From: Candidatus Rokuibacteriota bacterium
Lineage (GTDB): Bacteria > JAUVQV01
Assembly: GCA_030609125.1 (NCBI GenBank)
Contig: JAUWCW010000165.1
Location: forward strand, 1 to 5,328
Reading direction: 5' to 3'
Length of the DNA: 5,328 nucleotides
Numbering within the stretch: position 1 is the first letter of the stretch; each line of letters opens with the position of its first letter. The notes under the pieces were generated by a model that saw nothing but the letters and a program-made list of their open reading frames with translations, was not told the DNA's origin and made no database searches. The position numbers were made by a program, and so were the translations under genes. This document shows, piece by piece, positions 1 through 5,328 of the stretch.

Positions 1-2083
1 CCGCGTGGCGCAGGCCTTCCCGGTAGGCCTCTTCGGCCAGGTCCTCCCGACCGACGCCGAGCAGGTAGGCGGCGAAGCGGAAAAACGGATCGGTCCTCTC
101 CGGCAAGGCGCTGAGAATCTCCTCGTCCGTCATGCCGTAGAGAACCATGAGGGTGATGAACTGCTCCGTCTCGGCCGGGTCCAGAGAGACCGCCTTCCTC
201 GCATGGCGCACCCCTTCTCCGATCTCTCCCCGGGAGAGGAGCCAGGAGCCGTAGACGCGGTAACGGGAGGCGTTGCGCGGATCGAAGGTGATGCCGGCGC
301 GAAAGAAGCTGTCCGCTTTTTCGAACTCCCCCCGGTCCGACCAGGCCTGGCCGAGCCGCTGCAGGTACTCCCCCCGGACGGGAACGGCCCGCAGCGCCTT
401 TTTCAGATGCGCGAGAGAGCTGTCGGCCTCCCGGTAGGTCCGCTCCACGACGGCCCTGGCGTACCAGTGCTCCCCGTCGAGCGGGTCGAAGCGGGTCGCC
501 CTGGCGGCGCACCGTTGGACTTTTTCCACCTCGTCCTGCGAGTCCGCCCGCTGCATGACCCGCGGCTCCGCCCCGTGGGCGAAAATCTCCCCGAGAAGGA
601 TTCCGCCGTTGAAGAGGAGCGACACCAGCAGCAGGACGAAGGCGCCCGCGGGGAGGAGGCGCTTGAGCCGCCCGGAGCCGGCCTCCCGGAGGTAGGTGCT
701 CCCCCGCCGGCTGTGGAACCTGGTGTGCGACGCCGAGACGCTCAGGCCCAGGAGAAAGAAGAAGACGAGACCGTTGGCGCCGATCTGAAGGTTGAAGTCG
801 GCGAAGCTGTGCAGGAGCATGGAGAAGACCCCGGTGGCCGCGCCGGCAAAGAGAAAGATCGACTGGATGTCCTTGCGCCTCACCGCCGTCCTGAAGGACG
901 CGATCCCCACCGCCGCCAGGAACCAGGCGACGAAGACGGCGGCGGGAAGCCCCCCGTCGGAGAAAAGCTGCAGGTAGTCGTTGTGGGCGTGAGCGAGGAT
1001 GTCCGTCCCCGGGATGCTCCGGTACTTCGGGTAGATGTCGACCAGGGTCCCGAAGCCGGTGCCGGCTGAGGGAAAGTCCTGGGCGATGTGGGAGACGTCG
1101 TCCCAGATCCGCGGCCGCAGAAGGGTGATCTCCCCCTCGGGGCCGAGAATATTCCCGAAGCGCTCGAAGACGGGGGCCCAGCCGTACCAGCCGACGTAGA
1201 TCACCACCAGGGAGACGACCAGGAGGGCCGCCAGCCCCTTGCCCCGGCCGACACCGCGCCACGTCAGCAGGAGGCCGAAGAAGATCATCGACGCGGCGAT
1301 GCAGAGCATCCCGCCCCGGGAGAGGCTCACCGCCACCGAGGCGATGATGAGGATCGCCGAAAATCCCAGGGAGAGGTGGTTCGACGTGGAGAGCCGGTCG
1401 AGCAGGCGCGTCATGGTGTCCCGGAAGGACTCGCTCTCCACCGTCGGCCTGGAATAGAGGAACGCCGCGTAGACGACGGGAAAGAGCATCCCCATGAGAC
1501 CGGCGTAGTGGTTGCGGTTGATGTAGGGGCCGAAGGGGCTGGCGTTCCCGGGGTATTCGCGGAAGGCGAAGAGGAAGTGCCCCGGCAGGAGGTGCTGGAC
1601 GATGGCGAGCATGGCGAGTCCGGACGCGAAGATCGCCACCACCGACACTGTCCGCCTCAGCATGCCCCTGCCCGCAAGAAGCTGCACCGTCAGGACGTAG
1701 AAGGCGGCGTAGGAGGAGACGCGGAAGAATTCCATGATCGTCGCCTTGCGGTTGAGCGAAAGCGAGACCCAGCCGGCCGGGCCGTCGAGCTCCAGGGTCT
1801 GTTTGTAGATCTCGCCCGTCTCCGGCGAGAGGACCTGCACGAGGCCGACGGGAAGGGGCAGGACCTGCACCAGCATGAAGCCCAGCAGGAGGGTCAGGGG
1901 GAGGAGGCCGGGGACCTCGTAGAGCGTTCCCCCCTCCTCCTTCACCATGGCGCGGCAGCAGAGGAAGAGCGCCAGGAAGGCGGACGCCTCCATCAGGGCC
2001 AGGGACCATGTCTCCACCGTTCCCCAGGCGAGGGGCGACATGATGAGAATCGCGAAGAAGAGCGTCTGAACAGTTTTCGTCAC
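1..2083 (-). CDS. O-antigen ligase / Wzy-family membrane protein with C-terminal TPR region (partial, 3' end off window)
   Basis: Reading leftward from a GTG at 2083 gives at least 694 uninterrupted codons; the C-terminus is beyond the edge. The first ~470 residues are mostly hydrophobic segments, beginning at residues 4-18. Hallmarks of the Wzy_C/O-antigen ligase family (PF04932) are visible: NRNHYAG at 189-195, SRGG at 255-258, GTGFGT just before the main loop, and HAHNDYLQ at 365-372. A last membrane segment spans about 476-497, and residues ~520 onward form helical TPR-like repeats with signatures such as 'FDPRN' and 'LDP'. Family members join or polymerise lipid-linked glycan units on the periplasmic side of the inner membrane; the TPR tail probably lies in the periplasm. 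GTG is chosen because GAAGGA lies five bases upstream and an in-frame stop lies shortly before it with no ATG between. Ligase versus polymerase (or a protein O-glycosyltransferase) cannot be decided from sequence alone. It is transcribed away from the peptide cassette. Confidence 0.88.
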   Translation of the reverse strand, partial: MTKTVQTLFFAILIMSPLAWGTVETWSLALMEASAFLALFLCCRAMVKEEGGTLYEVPGLLPLTLLLGFMLVQVLPLPVGLVQVLSPETGEIYKQTLELDGPAGWVSLSLNRKATIMEFFRVSSYAAFYVLTVQLLAGRGMLRRTVSVVAIFASGLAMLAIVQHLLPGHFLFAFREYPGNASPFGPYINRNHYAGLMGMLFPVVYAAFLYSRPTVESESFRDTMTRLLDRLSTSNHLSLGFSAILIIASVAVSLSRGGMLCIAASMIFFGLLLTWRGVGRGKGLAALLVVSLVVIYVGWYGWAPVFERFGNILGPEGEITLLRPRIWDDVSHIAQDFPSAGTGFGTLVDIYPKYRSIPGTDILAHAHNDYLQLFSDGGLPAAVFVAWFLAAVGIASFRTAVRRKDIQSIFLFAGAATGVFSMLLHSFADFNLQIGANGLVFFFLLGLSVSASHTRFHSRRGSTYLREAGSGRLKRLLPAGAFVLLLVSLLFNGGILLGEIFAHGAEPRVMQRADSQDEVEKVQRCAARATRFDPLDGEHWYARAVVERTYREADSSLAHLKKALRAVPVRGEYLQRLGQAWSDRGEFEKADSFFRAGITFDPRNASRYRVYGSWLLSRGEIGEGVRHARKAVSLDPAETEQFITLMVLYGMTDEEILSALPERTDPFFRFAAYLLGVGREDLAEEAYREGLRHA

Positions 2084-2088
2084 CGGGT

Positions 2089-2094
2089 TCCTTC
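2089..2094 (-). promoter_or_regulatory. Ribosome binding site deciding the GTG start of the O-antigen-ligase-like gene
   Basis: On the minus strand, GAAGGA is followed by five bases and then GTG at 2083-2081. This is a good Shine-Dalgarno match at normal spacing, and no ATG lies in frame between the preceding stop codon and this GTG. Confidence 0.7.
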
Positions 2095-2183
2095 GCTTGT
2101 AGCTAAATGCTTGATTACTCAGTATATTGAATCAGCATAGTAAACTGGATACGAGATATATGAAATACCCTTGCCCCCCTGAC

Positions 2184-2190
2184 GAGAGGA
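2184..2190 (+). promoter_or_regulatory. Ribosome binding site of the first radical SAM gene
   Basis: GAGAGGA ends six bases before the ATG at 2197. This supports that start over the ATG at 2190, which is out of frame, and over the next in-frame ATG five codons in. Confidence 0.7.
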
Positions 2191-2196
2191 TGGGAC

Positions 2197-3315
2197 ATGG
2201 CATCTGAGGTCATGCGGTCGCCCCGCAGTGTGGACTTGGAGATCACCTCCCGGTGCAATCTGCGGTGCCGCTACTGCTACTACTTCGACAACCCCGGGGG
2301 CGGCTACGGCGATCTGTCCGCGTCGGAGTGGCTCACCTTTTTCGGGGAGCTCGGGAAGGCGGCGGTCATGGACGTCTGCCTCGCCGGGGGCGAGCCCTTC
2401 ACCCGGCGCGACCTCCCGGAGCTCATCGACGGGATCGTCCGCAATCGCATGCGCTTCACGATCCTCTCCAACGGCACCCTCGTCGACGACGCCGCGGCGC
2501 GGATGATCGCCGCCACCGGCCGCTGCAGCCAGGTGCAGGTCTCCATCGACGGCTCGGGGCCGCGGAGCCACGACGCCTTCCGCGGCGCGGGATCTTTCGA
2601 AGCGGCCGTCCGGGGCCTGCGCGCCCTGCGGCGCCACGGCGTTCCCGTCTCCGTCCGGCTCACCATCCACCGGCGCAACGTGAACGACCTGGAGGCGGCG
2701 GCCCGGTTTTTCCTGGAGGAACTCGAGCTGGAGAGCTTCAGCACCAACGCCGCCGGCTACCTCGGCAGCTGCCGCCTCAACACCGGCGAGGTCCTCCTCT
2801 CGACGCGGGAGCGCCAGAGGGCGATGGAGACTCTCCTGCGCCTCGCGCAGGAGTACCCGGGGCGGATCCAGGCCGCGGCGGGGCCCCTGGCGGAGGGGAA
2901 GATGTGGCTCGAGATGGAGGAGGCGCGGGCCGGGGGGGACGAACCATCTTTCGGCGGCGGGAGCCTGACGGGCTGCGGCTGCCCGGCGGAGAAGGTCGCC
3001 GTTCGCGCCGACGGCGTCATCGTCCCCTGCACGATGCTCGCCCACATGGAGCTGGGCAGGATCAACAGGGACTCCCTCCTCGATATCTGGCAGCGGAGCC
3101 CCGAACTGAACGGGCTGCGCGAGAGAAGCGAGGTCAGCCTCGACATCTTCAAAGAGTGCGCCGGCTGCGGCTACCGCGCGTGGTGCACCGGTAACTGCCC
3201 CGGGCTGGCGCACTCCCTGACGGGCGAGGTGAACCGCCCGAGCCCGGACGCGTGTCTTCGGCGCTACCTCGAAGACGGCGGGAAACTGCCGGACAGGGAA
3301 AAGATCAGGGGATGA
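2197..3315 (+). CDS. Radical SAM/SPASM peptide-modifying enzyme, ScmE-like
   Basis: A 372-residue radical SAM enzyme likely to modify the small peptide encoded downstream, using a 5'-deoxyadenosyl radical in the cytoplasm. The radical SAM cluster motif CxxxCxxC is at C20, C24 and C27, and the SAM-binding GGEP at 64-67. The C-terminal SPASM domain has all seven expected cysteines: C262-x10-G-x4-C278, then C321-x2-C324-x5-C330-x3-C334, then C353. These should bind two auxiliary Fe-S clusters; an extra C260 sits beside C262. Only 19 residues precede the first cluster cysteine, so there is no room for an N-terminal peptide-recognition (RRE/PqqD-like) domain and a separate one is probably needed. 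From recall, the whole sequence, including stretches such as TNAAGYLGSCR and MELGRINRD, resembles ScmE of the SynChlorMet cassette. The chemistry (thioether, C-C or other) cannot be read from sequence. It leads the operon and overlaps the next gene by four bases. Class assignment is firm; the ScmE match is from memory. Confidence 0.92.
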   Translation: MASEVMRSPRSVDLEITSRCNLRCRYCYYFDNPGGGYGDLSASEWLTFFGELGKAAVMDVCLAGGEPFTRRDLPELIDGIVRNRMRFTILSNGTLVDDAAARMIAATGRCSQVQVSIDGSGPRSHDAFRGAGSFEAAVRGLRALRRHGVPVSVRLTIHRRNVNDLEAAARFFLEELELESFSTNAAGYLGSCRLNTGEVLLSTRERQRAMETLLRLAQEYPGRIQAAAGPLAEGKMWLEMEEARAGGDEPSFGGGSLTGCGCPAEKVAVRADGVIVPCTMLAHMELGRINRDSLLDIWQRSPELNGLRERSEVSLDIFKECAGCGYRAWCTGNCPGLAHSLTGEVNRPSPDACLRRYLEDGGKLPDREKIRG

Positions 3316-4409
3316 GCGCAGAGGCCCCGGAGCTGACCAGGCTCTACGTCTACCTCACCGAGGGGTGCAACCTCGCCTGCCGCCACTGCTGGCTCTCCCC
3401 CCGCTTCGACGCCGACGCCTCCCATACGCCCACCCTGCCGGTGGAGCTCTTCGAGCAAGCGCTGAGGGAGGCCCTGCCCCTGGGCCTGACGGGCGTGAAG
3501 CTCACCGGCGGGGAGCCGCTCCTTCACCCCCGCATTGCCGATATCCTCGAGATCGCCCGCACCAGAGAGTTGTCCCTGAACATGGAGACCAACGGCGTGC
3601 TGATGACGCCGGCCCTGGCGAAGGAGATCGCCCGCTTTCCCGACCGCTTCGTCTCCGTCAGCCTCGACGGGGCCGACGCCGCCACCCACGAGGAGGTGCG
3701 GGGTGTGAAGGGGTCTTTCGACGCCGCCTGCCGGGCGGTGCGCCTTCTCGCCGACAGCGGGACCTCCCCGCAGATCATCATGTCGCTCCTGGCCGCCAAC
3801 ACCAGTGCCGGGCAGATCGAGCGGATGGTGCGCCTCGCCGGGAAGCTCGGCGCGTCGTCCCTCAAGTTCAACGTCATCCAGCCGACCGGCCGCGGCGAGA
3901 GCGTCCACCGCAGGGACGAGACCGTGGGGGTGGAGGAAGTCATCCGGCTCGGACGGTGGGTCGAAAGGGAGCTGGCCGCGAAGACCGGCCTGCGCCTCTG
4001 CTTTGACTACCCCCCGGCCTTCCGCCCCTTGGGCCGCATCGCCGGTGCCGGGGGGAGCGAGGTCTGCGGGATCTTCGGCATCCTCGGTCTCCTGGCCACC
4101 GGCGAGTACGCCCTCTGCGGGATCGGAACGCACGTTCCGGAGCTCATCTTCGGCACGGCCGGGAAGGATTCCCTGGAGAAGCTGTGGCGCGGGCACCCGG
4201 TCCTTCAGGATCTGCGCTCGGGCCTGCCGGACAGGCTGGAGGGGGTCTGCGGCCGCTGTCTCATGCGCAGCCTCTGCCTCGGCTCCTGCGTCGCCCAGAA
4301 CTACTACCGGGCGGGCAGGGTCTGGGCCCCCTTCTGGTTCTGCCGGGCCGCGGAGGAGGCGGGGCTCTTTCCGGAGTCGCGGCTCGGAACCGAAAAGGAC
4401 CGGTTGTAA
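3312..4409 (+). CDS. Second radical SAM/SPASM enzyme, ScmF-like
   Basis: A 365-residue radical SAM enzyme distinct from its upstream partner. It has CxxxCxxC at C19, C23 and C26, and GGEP at 66-69. The full seven-cysteine SPASM set is C252-x11-G-x4-C269, C313-x2-C316-x5-C322-x3-C326, and C344. Both the catalytic and auxiliary cluster ligands are intact, so it is probably an active enzyme and not a scaffold. The ATG overlaps the upstream stop as ATGA (3312-3315), a layout typical of translational coupling; a GTG 60 bases earlier is in frame but would lengthen the overlap and add a charged, non-conserved-looking extension. From recall it resembles ScmF of the SynChlorMet cassette, including KLTGGEPLLHP, CGIFGILG and the C-terminal WAPFWFC segment. 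Like its partner it has no N-terminal recognition domain. Two different SPASM enzymes beside one precursor suggest two modification steps or an obligate pair; which is unknown. Confidence 0.92.
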   Translation: MSAEAPELTRLYVYLTEGCNLACRHCWLSPRFDADASHTPTLPVELFEQALREALPLGLTGVKLTGGEPLLHPRIADILEIARTRELSLNMETNGVLMTPALAKEIARFPDRFVSVSLDGADAATHEEVRGVKGSFDAACRAVRLLADSGTSPQIIMSLLAANTSAGQIERMVRLAGKLGASSLKFNVIQPTGRGESVHRRDETVGVEEVIRLGRWVERELAAKTGLRLCFDYPPAFRPLGRIAGAGGSEVCGIFGILGLLATGEYALCGIGTHVPELIFGTAGKDSLEKLWRGHPVLQDLRSGLPDRLEGVCGRCLMRSLCLGSCVAQNYYRAGRVWAPFWFCRAAEEAGLFPESRLGTEKDRL

Positions 4410-4443
4410 TCTAAACAGTACAAATGTATATTTGGTGACAAGC
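4410..4443 (+). promoter_or_regulatory. AT-rich leader with a small dyad in front of the peptide gene
   Basis: This 34-base gap is strikingly AT-rich. It holds an inverted repeat CAAAT (4421-4425) / ATTTG (4430-4434) around GTAT. TTGTAA (4404-4409) and TATATT (4427-4432) are exactly 17 bases apart and resemble a sigma-70 promoter. However, initiation from them would begin near 4439, cutting off the ribosome binding site. The spacer could equally be an RNA-processing, operator or translation-enhancing element that sets precursor dose relative to the enzymes. Function is inference. Confidence 0.35.
4434..4438 (+). promoter_or_regulatory. Probable ribosome binding site of the peptide gene
   Basis: GGTGA, part of the extended anti-Shine-Dalgarno complement, ends five bases before the ATG at 4444. 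It favours this ATG over the in-frame GTG at 4435, which lies inside the site. Confidence 0.5.
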
Positions 4444-4665
4444 ATGGGTACGCAAGAGGATTCCAGACCGAAACACCGGGAAAGAGGGCAAAAGCCCCGG
4501 TATGAAACGCCGGAGGTCATGCCCCTCGGCGAGCTTGCGCGAAGTTTCGGCAACGTCTGTTCCGCCGGGACGAACGTCGGGGGCGGCGGCAACCAGTGCC
4601 GCGTCGGAACCGCGGCCATCTCCTGCCAGGGCGGGCAGGGCGGCAGGGGCGGCACCCTTCCCTGA
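4444..4665 (+). CDS. Putative RiPP precursor peptide, Gly-rich with three C-x-x-G motifs
   Basis: A 73-residue peptide with no enzyme domain, membrane segment or signal peptide. The N-terminal third (1-19) is charged and polar. Residues 20-36 read YETPEVMPLGELARSFG, matching in outline the Y-x-x-P-x-hydrophobic...L-G pattern of leaders recognised by PqqD-like (RRE) proteins, as in lasso-peptide and other RiPP precursors. Residues 37-73 are a putative core rich in Gly. The only three cysteines are C39, C52 and C61, each opening a C-x-x-G motif (CSAG, CRVG, CQGG). The tail is GGQGGRGGTLP. Position directly after two SPASM enzymes makes it their likely substrate; the cysteines or their neighbours may become thioether or other crosslinks. 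The leader cleavage site is not evident. It probably plays the role of ScmA, but I cannot confirm sequence identity to that family. A non-coding stretch is unlikely given the leader motif, its ribosome binding site and its placement. Confidence 0.8.
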   Translation: MGTQEDSRPKHRERGQKPRYETPEVMPLGELARSFGNVCSAGTNVGGGGNQCRVGTAAISCQGGQGGRGGTLP

Positions 4666-4675
4666 GCGGCGGCCC

Positions 4676-5328
4676 TTGAGTTCCGCACCTTCCTTTTTTC
4701 CTACCGTACTCTCTCCGGCAGACCGCATGCTCCTCGCCTGTCTGTCCGGAAACGGGCCGCGGCCGGCCTCGGAGCGGGAGTGGGAGGATGTCGTCCGACG
4801 CTCCCTGCGCCACGGCATTTCGCCCATCCTCTATCACATTCTTCGGTCGGAGGAAGTCCGGGACGTCCCGGACGCCGCGCTCAAGGACCTTCGCCGCTTC
4901 ACCCTGGAGGCGTCGGCCGCCAACACCGGGCTCTTCCACGAGTTGGGCAAAGCGCTTCGGGCCCTGCGTAACGCGGGTGTCGCGGTGGTCGTGCTGAAGG
5001 GCGCCCACCTGGCAGGGAACGTCTACGAGAGCATTGCCCTGCGGCCGATGAGCGACGTGGACCTCATGGTGAAGCGGGAGGACCTCGGCCGTGCCCAGGA
5101 GGTGCTCCTCGCGGCCGGGTACCCCCCGCAGCGGGAGCCCCTTCTCTTCGACATGCACTGGGGGCTGAGCATGGCCCGCACCGAGTTGAACATCGACCTG
5201 GATGGGGTCTGGGAAAGGGCGGAGGCGGTCGAAATTGAGGGGGCCACCGTTCTCGGCCTGTCGCCTGAAGACCTCCTCCTGCACGTCTGCATCCACTTCT
5301 CGCTGCAGCACCTCTTCGCGTCGGCGGG
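4676..5328 (+). CDS. Nucleotidyltransferase-family protein (PF14907-like), partial, 3' end off window
   Basis: The frame is open to the right edge, giving at least 217 residues of a protein whose family is usually about 350-400. The family core is clear: VVLKGAHLAGNVY around 105-117, then RPMSDVDLMV, whose D127 and D129 form the DxD-type metal site of the nucleotidyltransferase fold, and later a His-rich helical stretch (LHVCIHF) typical of the family. Start choice is uncertain. TTG at 4676 lies ten bases after the peptide stop and gives a family-like N-terminus (LSPADRMLLACL) but has no strong ribosome binding site. ATG at 4727 would remove 17 residues and also lacks one. An ATG at 4502 is in frame but would overlap the whole peptide core. 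Homologues occur beside HPr-kinase-like and PqqD-like genes in lasso and other peptide clusters, where a tailoring role has been proposed. Donor and acceptor are unknown. Family call is firm, role is inferred. Confidence 0.82.
   Translation, partial: MSSAPSFFPTVLSPADRMLLACLSGNGPRPASEREWEDVVRRSLRHGISPILYHILRSEEVRDVPDAALKDLRRFTLEASAANTGLFHELGKALRALRNAGVAVVVLKGAHLAGNVYESIALRPMSDVDLMVKREDLGRAQEVLLAAGYPPQREPLLFDMHWGLSMARTELNIDLDGVWERAEAVEIEGATVLGLSPEDLLLHVCIHFSLQHLFASA

Larger units (their letters stand above)
2084..2196. promoter_or_regulatory. Divergent AT-rich intergenic region (promoters for both directions expected)
   Basis: These 113 bases separate two divergent genes. The central part (about 2100-2165) is clearly AT-rich against very GC-rich surroundings, as expected for back-to-back promoters. 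On the minus strand TATACT (2126-2121) is a good -10 match about 38 bases before the GTG start, but I see no convincing -35. On the plus strand TTGAAT (2127-2132) is followed 17 bases later by TACGAG (2150-2155), a weak pair. An inverted repeat TGATT (2112-2116) / AATCA (2130-2134) flanks the minus-strand -10 candidate. That promoters are here is a safe inference; the exact hexamers are uncertain. Confidence 0.5.

Noticed and set aside
5-2140. Two long plus-strand open frames (5-1069 and 1088-2140)
   Set aside because: They are antisense shadows of the O-antigen-ligase-like gene: rich in Arg, Gly, Glu and Pro with no recognisable domain, while the minus strand gives a coherent membrane protein with family motifs.
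3252-3311. Upstream in-frame GTG start for the second radical SAM enzyme
   Set aside because: It would overlap the SPASM end of the first enzyme by 64 bases and add a charged extension unlike the family; the ATGA overlap at 3312 is the normal coupled start.
4424-4438. Five-codon mini-ORF (ATG TAT ATT TGG TGA) just before the peptide gene
   Set aside because: It has no ribosome binding site of its own, and its stop merely overlaps the GGTGA site; most likely chance.
2119-4688. Long minus-strand open frames (2119-3213 and 3264-4688)
   Set aside because: They are antisense to the two radical SAM genes, low-complexity in composition, and open only because of high GC.
4636-4699. Possible intrinsic terminator after the peptide gene (CAGGG...CCCTG pairing, later T6 run)
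   Set aside because: The T run at 4694-4699 lies about 30 bases beyond the only hairpin candidate and within the probable nucleotidyltransferase coding region, so it does not form a normal terminator.
1-5328. tRNA, rRNA, CRISPR array, insertion sequence or attachment site
   Set aside because: No cloverleaf-like or rRNA-like stretch, no regularly spaced repeat array, no transposase frame and no terminal inverted repeats were seen; coding genes fill nearly all of the window.

Overview
The window is a GC-rich bacterial segment (G/C-ending codons dominate all four long reading frames). The gene content suggests an anaerobic or metabolically versatile Gram-negative bacterium, with the Desulfuromonadales/Geobacter side of the former Deltaproteobacteria as a guess. 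This rests on the O-antigen-ligase/TPR protein and on paired radical SAM/SPASM enzymes, not on any taxonomic marker.

Layout. (1) Positions 1-2083, minus strand: a long partial gene for a membrane O-antigen ligase/polymerase-family protein with a C-terminal TPR-like region; its 3' end lies off the left edge. (2) Positions 2084-2196: an AT-rich divergent intergenic region that must start transcription in both directions. (3) From 2197 to the right edge, plus strand: a compact apparent operon. It holds a radical SAM/SPASM enzyme (2197-3315), a second, different radical SAM/SPASM enzyme overlapping it by 4 bases (3312-4409), a small Gly/Cys-rich peptide gene (4444-4665), and the start of a PF14907-type nucleotidyltransferase (about 4676 to beyond 5328).

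The right-hand block reads as a RiPP (ribosomally made, post-translationally modified peptide) cassette. The 73-residue peptide has a leader-like N-terminal half with a Y-x-x-P...L-G motif, resembling the leaders bound by PqqD-like recognition domains. Its C-terminal half is Gly-rich with exactly three cysteines, each starting a C-x-x-G motif. From recall, the two enzymes most resemble the ScmE and ScmF proteins of the 'SynChlorMet' cassette, whose product and chemistry I do not know to have been described. The nucleotidyltransferase resembles a family often found beside HPr-kinase-like and PqqD-like genes in peptide-tailoring clusters. No PqqD-like recognition protein, kinase-like protein, protease or exporter is visible; if the cassette is complete, they should lie beyond position 5328. 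Working model: the two SPASM enzymes modify the three-Cys peptide and the nucleotidyltransferase tailors it further. The divergent O-antigen-ligase gene suggests, weakly, that the cassette lies in or beside a cell-surface polysaccharide locus.
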